From the NCBI GenBank assembly GCA_910587935.1, contig CAJUNP010000001.1, positions 1 to 64,000 of the forward strand: DNA of 64,000 bases, given 5' to 3'. The position numbers were made by a program, and so were the translations under genes. Below are positions 17,007 through 26,540 of the stretch, one piece after another. The notes under the pieces are model-generated. The model ran no database searches. It was not told the DNA's origin and saw only the letters and a program-made list of their open reading frames with translations. Position 1 is the stretch's first letter. Every line of letters starts with the position of its first letter. This stretch comes from an uncultured Lachnospiraceae bacterium. GTDB lineage: Bacteria > Bacillota > Clostridia > Lachnospirales > Lachnospiraceae.

Positions 17007-18302
17007 ATGAGGGTACTCTGGATTTGTAATATCATGCTTCCTGCGGTGGCCAGACATCTGGGGCAGGAAGAAAACGTGAAAGAAGGCTGGCTTACGGGAC
17101 TTGCGGACAGGGTTCTTTTTCACGGTAATACAAATGAAATAAAGCTCGGAGTCTGCTTCCCCGTGGAAGGAGAGAAGGCAGGATACAAAGAGAAAATTTC
17201 CGTTCCCGCGGGTGGAAATAAGAGCGTTCTTTATGCCTACGGCTTCTATGAGGATACGGCGCGCCCGGAAAAGTATGACAAAAGGCTGGAAGCCGCTTTT
17301 ACGGAAATCTATAAGGATTTCCGGCCCGACGTTATCCACTGCTTCGGCACGGAATATCCGCACACGCTGGCGGCGGTAAAAGCCTGTAAGGACAGGAAAA
17401 AAATGCTGCTGGGGCTGCAGGGAATCTGTTTTGCCCTGGCGGACGTTTATTTTGCCGACCTGCCGAAAAAAGTCTGCAGGCGTTTTCTCTTCCGGGATTT
17501 TCTGAAACAGGATAATCTGAAACAGCAGCGGAATAAATTCAGGAAACGGGGAGAGATGGAAAAGGAAGCGCTGCGCCTTGCAAAACATGTGACAGGGCGC
17601 ACGGAGTGGGATAAACGGACGGTGCAGGCTGTAAATTCCGGTCTGCAGTACCATTTTATGAACGAGACTCTGCGGCCTGCCTTTTATGAAGGCCAGTGGT
17701 CGTACGAGCATTGCAGACCTCATTCCATTTTTTTAAGCCAGGGCGATTATCCGATTAAAGGACTTCACTATATGCTCCGGGCGCTGCCGGAAGTATTAAG
17801 ATTTTATCCCGACGCTCATGTATATGTGGCGGGACAGAGTCTGGTGCGGTACGATACCCTGAAAGAAAGACTCAAAATTTCTTCCTATGGAAAATACCTT
17901 TTACAGATCATCAAAAAAGAAAAACTGGAAGGAAAAATAACGTTTCTGGGAAAACTGAATGTGGAAGATATGAAAAAGCAATACTTACTTTCCCACCTTT
18001 TTGTGTGCCCTTCCGTCCTGGAGAACTCCCCCAATTCTCTCGGCGAAGCCATGCTGTTAGGCGTTCCCTGCATAGCTGCCGCCGTAGGCGGAATTCCCAG
18101 CTTTTTTTCAGATAAGGACGGAATTTTGTTTCAGGGATCTGACCCCGCCGCTCTTACGGAAGCCATACTCCAAATGTGGAAAGACCCCAAACAGCAGGCC
18201 AGGTATTCCCGCCACGCCCGCACCCACGCCCTATGCAACCATGATGCAGAAGTAAACTATCATAAACTCCTAAAAATATACCAAAATATATATTTTAACT
18301 AA
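17007..18302 (+). CDS. Family 4 glycosyltransferase
   Basis: A 431-residue GT-B enzyme. The C-terminal domain contains LGEAMLLGVPCIAAAVGGI, the E-x7-type nucleotide-sugar binding region, after LFVCPSVLENSPNSLGEAML. The N-terminal domain begins VLWICNIMLPAVARHLG, a pattern seen in capsular GT4 enzymes. It ends immediately before the long inverted repeat, making it the last gene of its block. Confidence 0.85.
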   Translation: MRVLWICNIMLPAVARHLGQEENVKEGWLTGLADRVLFHGNTNEIKLGVCFPVEGEKAGYKEKISVPAGGNKSVLYAYGFYEDTARPEKYDKRLEAAFTEIYKDFRPDVIHCFGTEYPHTLAAVKACKDRKKMLLGLQGICFALADVYFADLPKKVCRRFLFRDFLKQDNLKQQRNKFRKRGEMEKEALRLAKHVTGRTEWDKRTVQAVNSGLQYHFMNETLRPAFYEGQWSYEHCRPHSIFLSQGDYPIKGLHYMLRALPEVLRFYPDAHVYVAGQSLVRYDTLKERLKISSYGKYLLQIIKKEKLEGKITFLGKLNVEDMKKQYLLSHLFVCPSVLENSPNSLGEAMLLGVPCIAAAVGGIPSFFSDKDGILFQGSDPAALTEAILQMWKDPKQQARYSRHARTHALCNHDAEVNYHKLLKIYQNIYFN

Positions 18303-18319
18303 TTTATGGTAACTAATTA
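18303..18319. other. Short spacer before the long inverted repeat
   Basis: Together with the repeat this is part of a 272-base gene-free gap between two GT4 genes. No promoter with good spacing and no small gene is seen here. Confidence 0.3.
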
Positions 18320-18563
18320 CTTTAACTAAAGCAGATAATTGCAAGTTTTTAAAGCCTGCGCGAATATTCTGAAAAAATGTTCTGCGAAAAGCCCTTTTGC
18401 GCCATGGAAGCAAGACTATAGAAGACAGGAGGGCCTCTGCCCGAGTGGCTTCTGCCTTACTGGGCTTGCTGGAATGTCCGGCGCAACCAGGCTTTGAGAA
18501 GAACATTTTTTCAGAATATTCTCACAGACTTTAATCCTTTGCAAATACCTGTTTTACTTAAAG
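18320..18563. repeat. 244-base imperfect palindrome (long hairpin element)
   Basis: Bases 18320-18383 pair with 18500-18563 without gaps, with 9 mismatches in 64. The pairing includes a perfect 22-base arm (18362-18383 against 18500-18521). It continues inward with GCAAG/CTTGC, GGGC/GCCC and AGAAG/CTTCT, so almost the whole gap can fold into one hairpin. No open frame of note is inside. A 20-base part of the right arm recurs in the hairpin at 26444-26503. Confidence 0.8.
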
Positions 18564-18574
18564 GAGACCCCATC

Positions 18575-19786
18575 ATGAAGCTAACCTTCGTATCAAACTA
18601 CATCAACCACCACCAGATTCCTCTTGCGGAACAATTGTATGCGCGGCTGGGAGATGATTACCGTTTTATTGAAACCGAAAAAATGGATGAAGAACGTGTG
18701 CGCATGGGATGGAATGAGGACACGGGCGGTCTGCCCTATCTTTTAAGATATGCGGAGTCGCCGGAAACCTGTAAGGGGCTCATTGCGGACAGCGATGTAG
18801 TGGTGTTTGGTGGAACCGACGATGAATCCTATATCCGGGAGCGTTTACAGAGCCATAAACCGGTGATCCGCTGCAGCGAGCGTCTCTATAAGGAAGGTCA
18901 GTGGAAGGCCATTTCGCCACGCGGACTCAGGAGAAAATACCTGGATCATACCAGATACCGGGAACAGCCCGTATACCTATTATGTGCGGGCGCTTACGTT
19001 CCCTCGGATTTCCACATTGTAAGGGCGTATCCCGGAAAAATGTTCCGGTGGGGATATTTTCCGCCTTTTAAGAAGCAGGACCTTAACCAACTGATGGAAA
19101 GAAAACGAAAAAATTCCACGCCCCGTATTTTATGGAGCGGCCGTTTTTTGGACTGGAAGCATCCGCAGGATGCTCTGGCTGTAGCGGCTTTCCTGAAGCG
19201 GGAGGGAATATCGTTTGAAATGACCTTAATCGGCGGCGGAGAAGAAGAAAAGAGGCTGCGGGAGCGGCTGCAAGAGGAAGGATTGACGGATACGGTACGG
19301 CTTAAGGGGTTCAGACGGCCGGAGGAAGTCAGGAAAGCCATGGAACAGGCAGACATTTTTCTTTTTACCAGCGATTATAAGGAAGGATGGGGCGCGGTAC
19401 TCAACGAAGCCATGAACAGCGGATGCGCCGTGGCGGCGAATACGGCTGCGGGCGCGTCCCCTTACCTGATCTGCCACGGCCAAAACGGTTATTTATATAA
19501 AAACGGAGACAGAGAGCAATTGTGCGCCCATGTCAGGTACCTTTTGCAGCATCCGGACGTGCGGGAGAGGACGGGGCGGAATGCGTATGAGACCATTGCC
19601 CGCACATGGAACGCAGAAAATGCCTGTAAGGCGCTGCTTATGCTATGCCGCCGTATTCTGGGAGAAGAAACCGTTTCTGTTCCGGGGAGCGGTCCGGGAA
19701 GCGCAGCGCCCGTGATCGCCCAGCGGAGCATGTACAAAATTATGACAAAAAGGAATCCGGGCGGGAGGAATAAGCTTGAAAAATAA
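18575..19786 (+). CDS. Family 4 glycosyltransferase
   Basis: A 403-residue GT-B enzyme beginning KLTFVSNYINHHQIPLAEQL. The C-terminal domain shows LWSGRFLDWKHP, LIGGGEEEKRL and the donor-site segment EGWGAVLNEAMNSGCAV with conserved glutamates. The ATG at 18575 is preceded by AAAGGAG. The upstream in-frame ATG at 18494 lies within the palindrome and is rejected as the start. The 3' end overlaps the next gene by 11 bases. Confidence 0.88.
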   Translation: MKLTFVSNYINHHQIPLAEQLYARLGDDYRFIETEKMDEERVRMGWNEDTGGLPYLLRYAESPETCKGLIADSDVVVFGGTDDESYIRERLQSHKPVIRCSERLYKEGQWKAISPRGLRRKYLDHTRYREQPVYLLCAGAYVPSDFHIVRAYPGKMFRWGYFPPFKKQDLNQLMERKRKNSTPRILWSGRFLDWKHPQDALAVAAFLKREGISFEMTLIGGGEEEKRLRERLQEEGLTDTVRLKGFRRPEEVRKAMEQADIFLFTSDYKEGWGAVLNEAMNSGCAVAANTAAGASPYLICHGQNGYLYKNGDREQLCAHVRYLLQHPDVRERTGRNAYETIARTWNAENACKALLMLCRRILGEETVSVPGSGPGSAAPVIAQRSMYKIMTKRNPGGRNKLEK

Positions 19787-20750
19787 AAATCTGATTTTCT
19801 GTGCTTTTGCTTTTAAAGAAGGCTGGCAGACTTCCCTGCAGACGGGAAAAGCGGCGGGACATGACATGACGGAAATGTACTTAAAGAATATATTTGTGGC
19901 GTTAACCTCCGCAAAGTTGTATAATTCCAATGACGATGTCTGTCTGGCGACGAATTATGAACTTTCCCCGGAATGGAAAGAACGGTTTGCGGGACACTCC
20001 CTGCAGATTGAAGTGGTTCCTTTCGACACCTTTGAGATTCCCCGCAGATTTCCGTGGTCTCTGGCCTTTTATAAGCTCTGTGCGTTAAACGCTATGGCAA
20101 AAAGGACGGAATATGAACATATTCTGCTTCTTGATGCGGACACCTATACTACGGGTTCTTATGAAGAATTGTGGATGGAAGCCGACTACGGCATATTGCT
20201 GTATCCCGTTAATCACAGCTTTCATCATTCCGACAGAGAAATCATCCGCAAGGATTATCTGCGTTTTTATCCGGAAGAGGCAAAAGTCAAAAATGTCGTT
20301 CATTACGGAGGCGAGTTTGTGGCGGGGACTCCGGTGAATCTGGAGAAATATCTGACATATTGTCTGGAAGTATACGGGCGGTTAAAGGCAGCGGATTACG
20401 AAATGCAGCCTCATGCCGGGGACGAGACCGTCTGGTCCGTTGCCGCGGCCAGAGCGGGGCGGGAGTTGGAGATTATCGGAGCGGGCCCGTATATGTACCG
20501 TTTCTGGACCGGGGATTTTTACCTGATTTCCACCGTGACCGTGTCCAATCCGGTGTGCGTCTGGCATATTCCCAACGAAAAACAGACGGGTTTTCTGCGT
20601 TTATATAAAATATACAGGAAGCGCGGCGCCTATCCTCCGGTCTCGAAAGCGGCAAAAATTTTTGGTATCCGGAAAGCGAAACGTCCTGCCAATCTTTATA
20701 CGCTGCAAAATAAACTGGGCGGGAAAGTAAAAAAGCTGTTACGGCAATGA
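19776..20750 (+). CDS. Putative GT-A glycosyltransferase with DxD motif (GT8-like)
   Basis: A 324-residue protein starting at TTG 19776 with GGGAGG (19763-19768) correctly spaced. The core has ALNAMAKRTEYEHILLLDADTY (about residues 103-124), an acidic DAD metal site as in GT8/glycogenin-like transferases, followed by VHYGGEFVAGTP. It has no membrane helix. A specific family assignment is uncertain; a glycosyltransferase role is supported by the motif and location. Confidence 0.65.
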   Translation: MKNKNLIFCAFAFKEGWQTSLQTGKAAGHDMTEMYLKNIFVALTSAKLYNSNDDVCLATNYELSPEWKERFAGHSLQIEVVPFDTFEIPRRFPWSLAFYKLCALNAMAKRTEYEHILLLDADTYTTGSYEELWMEADYGILLYPVNHSFHHSDREIIRKDYLRFYPEEAKVKNVVHYGGEFVAGTPVNLEKYLTYCLEVYGRLKAADYEMQPHAGDETVWSVAAARAGRELEIIGAGPYMYRFWTGDFYLISTVTVSNPVCVWHIPNEKQTGFLRLYKIYRKRGAYPPVSKAAKIFGIRKAKRPANLYTLQNKLGGKVKKLLRQ

Positions 20751-20757
20751 GGTTTTT

Positions 20758-21774
20758 ATGCAACAGGATTTCAGGGAAAAAATATCGGTGATCGTGCCGG
20801 TTTACAATGTGGAAAAGTATCTGGACCGCTGTATCCGCGGGATTCAGGCGCAGACCTATCAAAATCTGGAAATTATCCTGGTGGACGACGGTTCCACCGA
20901 TGAAAGCGGGAAAATGTGCGACCGCTATGGGGAAGGGGATGCCAGAATCCGGGTGATCCATAAAGAAAACGGCGGCTCCAGCAGCGCAAGGAATAAAGGA
21001 ATAGAGATTGCTTCCGGGGAATATATCGGTTTTTTGGATGCCGACGATTATCCGGATGAAACCATGTACGAAAAGCTGTATCAGGCGTTAAAACAAAACG
21101 GGAACAAGACAGAGCGGCCCATAGCCCAGGTCATGTCCCGTGATTTTGACGAGCAGGGAAACTTACTGAAAGACGCGTACCGCTCTTCGGGAAAGTTAAA
21201 TTTTCTTACCAGGAAGGAAATGTTTCGTCTGCTTATGCTGCATGAAGGGGACAGTTCTTTCTGTACCAAGCTGATCCGGGGAGACTTTGCCAGACGGTTC
21301 CGGTTCTCGGAAAACCGTCTGAACGAAGATTTTGAACTGGTGTTGAAAATGCTGATGGAGATCGAAGGCGTGTATTCCCTGGAGGAAGCCCATTATAATA
21401 TTCTCATCCGGCAGGGGAGCAACCAGCGCAGCGGATTTAAGCCGCAGCTTTATGAGGCGGTCGTTGATAACAGTGATTTTGCATACGGGATCATGGAAAA
21501 AGAGTTTCCCGGGCTGAGAAGGGAAACGGAACGTTTTTACTATTTCCAGCGTCTGGATTATCTGCTTCATATTCCGGTGGAACGGATGAAGCCAAATAAT
21601 GTCTGCTACAGAAAGGTTCTTCATGAGGTACGCAGGGGGAAAAGAGTGTGGCGGGAGAATCCTTTCTTACAGGAAAAAGAAAAAAAGAATCTGATACGTT
21701 TAAGCCTGTGCCCGAAGCTTTCCAAGCGGGTGCACGGCGTGATTATGAAGATAAGGGAACGGCGGAATGGGTAA
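20758..21774 (+). CDS. Family 2 glycosyltransferase (EpsJ-like)
   Basis: A 338-residue GT2 with VIVPVYNVEKYLDRCIRGI, LVDDGSTDESGKMCDRY, ENGGSSSARNKGIEIASGEY and the FLDADDY metal site, all hallmarks of EpsJ/capsular GT2 enzymes. The C-terminal region is basic. It overlaps the ABC transporter gene by eight bases, implying coupled translation. Confidence 0.9.
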   Translation: MQQDFREKISVIVPVYNVEKYLDRCIRGIQAQTYQNLEIILVDDGSTDESGKMCDRYGEGDARIRVIHKENGGSSSARNKGIEIASGEYIGFLDADDYPDETMYEKLYQALKQNGNKTERPIAQVMSRDFDEQGNLLKDAYRSSGKLNFLTRKEMFRLLMLHEGDSSFCTKLIRGDFARRFRFSENRLNEDFELVLKMLMEIEGVYSLEEAHYNILIRQGSNQRSGFKPQLYEAVVDNSDFAYGIMEKEFPGLRRETERFYYFQRLDYLLHIPVERMKPNNVCYRKVLHEVRRGKRVWRENPFLQEKEKKNLIRLSLCPKLSKRVHGVIMKIRERRNG

Positions 21775-23506
21775 AATTATCAGGAAATTAAATGTATTAC
21801 TGGACAGAAAACAAAAAGTCACCATGGCGGGACTTCTGGTGATGATGTTAATCGGAGCGGTTTTGGAGGTGGCGAGCATCGGTATCGTGGTACCTGTCGT
21901 AACCATTGTAATGGATGAAAACGCAGTCCGGGACGGAGGCGTGGTACAGCTTTTGTATGAGCTGCTTCCGGTGGAAAGCGTCAGACAGTTTACCGTGGTT
22001 ATCATGCTTTCCCTGATCGGCATGTTTATTCTTAAAAACGTGTTTCTGTATATCCAGCAGAAATTTATGCTGTCCTTTGTGTACGGCAACCAGTTCAGCA
22101 CTTCCGAGCGGATGATGAAGAATTATCTGCGAAAGAGCTATGAATTTTATTTAAATGCGGACACGGCGGTGGTGCAGCGCAATATTACTTCGGACGTGAA
22201 CAATATGTACGCCCTGATTCTGGCGCTTCTGCAGCTTCTTTCGGAAGGTATCGTGTTTGTCTGCCTGGTGGCGGTGCTGTTTTGGCAGGATCCCGTTATG
22301 ACGGTTTTGGTTACCTTGGTGCTTTTGGCGGTTTTGCTGATTATAAAGGTAGTGCTGAAGCCGATTATGCATCAGGCCGGGGAAGATAACCAGAATTTTT
22401 ACAGCGGCCTGTACAAATTGATTTCCCAGACTGTCCTTGGAATCAAGGAAGTGAAAATAGCCGGAAAAGAACAGTACTTTGTAGACGAATATGAGACCTG
22501 CGGCAAAGGCTATGTAAACGCCGTACAGCGTTACAGTCTTTTTAACAACATCCCCAGGCTTTTAATCGAGACGGTTATGATTATCTGTATGGTCAGCTAT
22601 ATGCTTTATCTTCTGCTTAAGGGTACGGGCGTGGAAACCATGATTCCAACCATATCGGCCTTTGGCGTGGCGGCCATGCGGCTTCTGCCCAGCGCCACCA
22701 GGATTAACAACCAGTTAAACACCATAGCTTTCAGCGAGCCCTTTTTTATGGGCGTCAGCGATAATCTGCAGGATGAAATCAACGGGCAGAATATTGATAT
22801 GTCTTTTGCAAAGGAAACGGATGAAAAACTTCCCGTAAAAGATAAAATAGAACTGAAGGATATCTCCTATTCTTATCCCAATACGGAAAAACTGATTTTT
22901 GACCATGCGGATCTGACCATACCCGTAGGAAGCTCCGTCGGTATCGTGGGCGCCTCCGGAGCGGGAAAATCTACGGTGGTGGACATCCTGCTCGGTCTGT
23001 TAAAAGCCCGGTCCGGTCACATTTATGCGGACGGCACGGACGTGATGAAACATTACCGGGCATGGCTTAAAAACGTGGGTTATATTCCCCAGATGATATT
23101 TATGCTGGACGGAACCATCCGTGAAAATGTGGCTTTCGGGGTGCATAAGAAAGACATTCGGGAAGACAGGATATGGGAAGTCTTAAAAGAAGCGCAGCTG
23201 GACGAATTTGTGAAAAGCCTGCCGGAAGGATTGGATACTGAGATCGGAGAACGGGGAATCCGCTTGTCAGGCGGACAGCGCCAGAGAATTGGAATTGCAA
23301 GAGCGCTTTATGAAGATCCGGAAGTATTGATTTTGGATGAAGCAACCTCAGCGCTGGATAATGATACGGAAGCCGCCATTATGGATTCCATTAACCGGCT
23401 TCACGGCAGAAAAACCCTGGTTATTATTGCCCACAGGTTACAAACCATTGAAAAGTGTGATATGATATACAGGGTGGAAAACGGAAAGGCAATACGAGAG
23501 GAGTAA
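21767..23506 (+). CDS. ABC transporter, fused permease and ATPase (PglK/MsbA-like flippase)
   Basis: A 579-residue half-transporter. The N-terminal ~310 residues hold about six membrane helices. The ATPase domain has Walker A GASGAGKS at about 395, signature LSGGQRQRIG at about 501, Walker B VLILDEATSALD at about 522 and a switch His in IAHR. The length and position among glycosyltransferases match PglK-type lipid-linked oligosaccharide flippases. No MOP/Wzx-family flippase is seen in the window, so this is the best candidate for glycan translocation. Confidence 0.88.
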   Translation: MGKIIRKLNVLLDRKQKVTMAGLLVMMLIGAVLEVASIGIVVPVVTIVMDENAVRDGGVVQLLYELLPVESVRQFTVVIMLSLIGMFILKNVFLYIQQKFMLSFVYGNQFSTSERMMKNYLRKSYEFYLNADTAVVQRNITSDVNNMYALILALLQLLSEGIVFVCLVAVLFWQDPVMTVLVTLVLLAVLLIIKVVLKPIMHQAGEDNQNFYSGLYKLISQTVLGIKEVKIAGKEQYFVDEYETCGKGYVNAVQRYSLFNNIPRLLIETVMIICMVSYMLYLLLKGTGVETMIPTISAFGVAAMRLLPSATRINNQLNTIAFSEPFFMGVSDNLQDEINGQNIDMSFAKETDEKLPVKDKIELKDISYSYPNTEKLIFDHADLTIPVGSSVGIVGASGAGKSTVVDILLGLLKARSGHIYADGTDVMKHYRAWLKNVGYIPQMIFMLDGTIRENVAFGVHKKDIREDRIWEVLKEAQLDEFVKSLPEGLDTEIGERGIRLSGGQRQRIGIARALYEDPEVLILDEATSALDNDTEAAIMDSINRLHGRKTLVIIAHRLQTIEKCDMIYRVENGKAIREE

Positions 23507-23510
23507 AAAA

Positions 23511-25067
23511 ATGAAGAAAGTAATCATTATCGGGGCGGGACCGGCGGGAATTACCGCAGCCTATGAGCTTTTAAAACAAAAATGCGGAATGGAGGTTATT
23601 GTTTTAGAAGAATCGCAGGCAGTGGGAGGCATTTCCCGTACCGTGCGTTACCATGGAAACCGTATGGATATCGGCGGACACCGGTTTTTCTCCAAAAGCC
23701 GGCCGGTAAACGACTGGTGGGAGGAAGTGATGCCAAAACAGGGCAAACCCACCCGGGATGATATTATTTTAGGAAGAAAAATGCCGTTAAAGGAAGGCGG
23801 ACCGGATCCGGAACAGGAAGACCGCGTCATGCTCAGAAGGAACCGGGTATCCCGGATTTATTACGGCAGGAAATTTTTTGACTACCCCATTAAAATGAAC
23901 GGAGCAACCATACGGAATATGGGTTTTTCCACCACCATGAAAGCAGGCTTCAGTTACCTCAAATCCGTATTTGTGAAAAAAGAAGAAAATTGTCTGGAGA
24001 ATTTCTATATCAACAGGTTCGGGCGAAAGCTTTATTCCATGTTCTTCGAGGGCTATACGGAAAAGCTCTGGGGCAGGCATCCCAGAGAGATTTCGGCGGA
24101 CTGGGGTGCGCAGCGTGTCAAAGGTCTGTCCATTATCGCGATACTGAAGGATAACTTCAATAAAATGCTTCCCAATCCCGATACCACCAAGGTGGAAACC
24201 TCTCTTATTGAAGAATTTGATTATCCGAAGCTTGGCCCGGGACAGCTGTGGGAATGTGCCGCTTCCGATGTGGAAAAATGGGGCGGACAGATTCGCTTTG
24301 GCTGCCGGGTTACCGGTGTGGTTACGAAGGGAAACAGGGTGGTAGAGGTCCGTTATGAAAAAGACGGACAAACCTTTACTCAGGAAGCCGATTATGTGAT
24401 TTCGTCCATGCCCGTTAAGGACCTGGTGGCGGGAATGAACGACGTTCCGAAGAACGTGCAGGAGGTTGCGGCGGGGCTTCCCTACAGAGATTTCGTGACG
24501 ATCGGCCTTCTTTTACCTAAAATTAATCTGAAAAATGAAACCGCCATGAAAACCCTGAGCAATATAGTGCCAGACTGCTGGATCTATGTGCAGGATGCAG
24601 GCGTCAAGCTGGGGCGTATCCAGGTATTTAATAACTGGTCGCCTTATATGGTCGAAAAGCCGGAAGATACGATTTGGATCGGCTTGGAGTATTTCTGCCG
24701 GGAGGGAGATGCGTTCTGGAATATGAGCGAAGAGGAATGGGTGGATTTTGGCTGTAAGGAACTGATCGAGATGGGTGTTATCAATTCCCGGGACGAAGTC
24801 ATGGATTTTCACCGGGAAAATGTGAAGAAGGCGTATCCCGCTTACTTTGATACGTATGACCGGATCGGAGAAGCGGTGGAGTACTTAAGCGGGTTTGAAA
24901 ATCTGTTCTGTGTGGGAAGAAACGGTCAGCACAGGTATAATAATATGGATCACTCCATGGTTACTTCCTTTGAAACCGTACATAATATTCTTAACGGAGT
25001 TACGGATAAAACGAATATCTGGAATGTAAACACGGAGAAGGAATACCATGAAGAAACAAGCAACTGA
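23511..25067 (+). CDS. FAD/NAD(P)-binding oxidoreductase of the amine oxidase / UDP-galactopyranose mutase-like type
   Basis: A 518-residue protein with a dinucleotide-binding motif IIGAGPAGITAAYELL at the start, then GGISRTVRYHGNRMDIGGHRFFSKS, a signature of a bacterial FAD oxidoreductase group common in polysaccharide loci. The C-terminal FAD contact resembles NLFCVGRNGQHRYNNMDHSM. It is longer than classical Glf mutase and is not clearly that enzyme. A redox or isomerisation step on a nucleotide or lipid-linked sugar is likely; the substrate is unknown. It overlaps the next gene by 20 bases. Confidence 0.75.
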   Translation: MKKVIIIGAGPAGITAAYELLKQKCGMEVIVLEESQAVGGISRTVRYHGNRMDIGGHRFFSKSRPVNDWWEEVMPKQGKPTRDDIILGRKMPLKEGGPDPEQEDRVMLRRNRVSRIYYGRKFFDYPIKMNGATIRNMGFSTTMKAGFSYLKSVFVKKEENCLENFYINRFGRKLYSMFFEGYTEKLWGRHPREISADWGAQRVKGLSIIAILKDNFNKMLPNPDTTKVETSLIEEFDYPKLGPGQLWECAASDVEKWGGQIRFGCRVTGVVTKGNRVVEVRYEKDGQTFTQEADYVISSMPVKDLVAGMNDVPKNVQEVAAGLPYRDFVTIGLLLPKINLKNETAMKTLSNIVPDCWIYVQDAGVKLGRIQVFNNWSPYMVEKPEDTIWIGLEYFCREGDAFWNMSEEEWVDFGCKELIEMGVINSRDEVMDFHRENVKKAYPAYFDTYDRIGEAVEYLSGFENLFCVGRNGQHRYNNMDHSMVTSFETVHNILNGVTDKTNIWNVNTEKEYHEETSN

Positions 25068-26442
25068 CGAGGTAAAACTGAAAATCCTGCTTCTTGCGGG
25101 GAGCCTGCTGCGTCTGTATTATATTCTGGCGACGCCTGTGATTCAGTCCAGACAGTATGATCTGGGTACGGCATCTCCCGAAGAAGGAATTTTTACCGGA
25201 CATTTGGGTTACATTTTTTACCTTTTTACCAATAAAGGCCTGCCTGATTTTGATCCCAGGGAGGTCTATCAGTTTTTTCATCCCCCGCTGCACCATACGG
25301 TCAGCGCGCTTTGGATGGGGCTGGTCAGCTTCTTTACTGACAGAAGAGAAGTTTGGATCGAGTGGCTGCAGGTTTTGCCTTTTGTGTATTCCGTTCTGAT
25401 TCTGTTTGTAGTATTGCATATATGCAGAGAGCTTGATCTGAAAGGAAAGGCGTTGAATCTGGTGATGGCGGTTGTGGTTTTTCATCCGTCCCTGATTTTC
25501 ATGGCGGGAAGCATTAATAACGACGGCCTGTCCCTGCTGTTTCAGTTCCTGACCATATGGACGGCGCTTCGTTGGTATCGGGAGCGGAATAACAGGAACA
25601 TTCTCATGATTGCGCTGTCTATTTCTCTGGGAATGTTGACAAAGCTTTCCGTGGGTATGTTTGCCGTACCGGTGGCTTTTCTGTTTCTCTATGTCCTGAT
25701 CACGGAATGGCAGGATAAGGAAAAGAATGCCGCCCAAAAGGGTGTATGGCATTGTTTTCCCGTAAAACGATTTCTACAGTACCTTCTGTTTGGCGCAGTC
25801 TGTATTCCCATCGGTCTCAGCTGGGCTCTGCGGTGTCTGCTCCGGTTCGGGATGCCTCTCACTTACGTCAACCATCTGCCGGAACAAAGCTGGCAGTACG
25901 TGGGAAATTACAGTCTGATGCAGCGCTTTTTTATTCCCAATCCCCTGGAATTTATAAAAAATCTTGCTCACGGAAGCCTGGGCTTTGGAGAAAACGTCTG
26001 GGTACAGCTTTTCAGGACCGCCGCGCTGGGCGAATGTGATTTAAGTACCTTTCCCCTCTGGGGCAAATTCGTAGCGCTTCTCATGACGGCGCTTTCGTTT
26101 ATTCTGGCAGTATGGTGCTTTATATTGCTGATCCGGGTATTTATCTGCGGTAAACAAAAACAATACCCTTCCATAGATATGGGAAAAAGATGCTTTTGGC
26201 TGATAGGCTATGCAATATTATTTATTTCCTACCTGAATTTTTGTTATAACTTTCCGCACCAGTGCACCATGAACTTCCGCTACATGGTGCCCACCGTCCT
26301 ATATCCCGCCGTTGCCGCAGGATTAAGAATCCGGTATGCAGTAAATTGCAAAACAAAATGGATTACCGTATTTACAGGATTGGTTACGGTATATGGGATT
26401 GTCAGCGTGATAACTGTGGCGGTTTGGTGTATTGCGGTGTGA
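25048..26442 (+). CDS. Putative GT-C glycosyltransferase (ArnT/PMT-like membrane protein)
   Basis: A 464-residue protein with about ten hydrophobic segments. The first external loop carries QSRQYDLGTASPEEG (about residues 34-48), with an Asp in the position expected for GT-C catalysis, followed by FFHPPLHHTVSALW near 75-88, a typical PMT/ArnT-like segment. It begins inside the 3' end of the FAD gene with GGAGAAGG as ribosome binding site. The second hairpin element follows directly. It probably transfers a polyprenyl-phosphate-linked sugar outside the membrane; the acceptor is unknown. Confidence 0.7.
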   Translation: MKKQATDEVKLKILLLAGSLLRLYYILATPVIQSRQYDLGTASPEEGIFTGHLGYIFYLFTNKGLPDFDPREVYQFFHPPLHHTVSALWMGLVSFFTDRREVWIEWLQVLPFVYSVLILFVVLHICRELDLKGKALNLVMAVVVFHPSLIFMAGSINNDGLSLLFQFLTIWTALRWYRERNNRNILMIALSISLGMLTKLSVGMFAVPVAFLFLYVLITEWQDKEKNAAQKGVWHCFPVKRFLQYLLFGAVCIPIGLSWALRCLLRFGMPLTYVNHLPEQSWQYVGNYSLMQRFFIPNPLEFIKNLAHGSLGFGENVWVQLFRTAALGECDLSTFPLWGKFVALLMTALSFILAVWCFILLIRVFICGKQKQYPSIDMGKRCFWLIGYAILFISYLNFCYNFPHQCTMNFRYMVPTVLYPAVAAGLRIRYAVNCKTKWITVFTGLVTVYGIVSVITVAVWCIAV

Positions 26443-26443
26443 T

Positions 26444-26503
26444 ATGAAGTATTAGACTGTGAGAATATTCTGATAATATATTCAGCAAAGTTTAATACTT
26501 CAT
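26444..26503. repeat. Intergenic hairpin sharing a 20-base core with the 18.3 kb palindrome
   Basis: ATGAAGTATTAGACTGTG (from 26444) pairs with the segment ending AGTTTAATACTTCAT (26503), with one mismatch and one G-T pair. Inside, GAATAT (26463-26468) pairs with ATATTC (26478-26483). The 20 bases 26454-26473 match the reverse complement of 18511-18530 at 19 of 20 positions. No T-tract follows, so it is not an ordinary terminator. Confidence 0.7.
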
Positions 26504-26540
26504 CAGCCACCTTACAATGATAACGCTTTAATATACTAAT

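Noticed and set aside
18494..18574. Upstream in-frame start (27 extra residues) of the GT4 gene
   Set aside because: It lies inside the long palindrome and has no ribosome binding site; the start at 18575 has AAAGGAG and matches the usual GT4 N-terminus.
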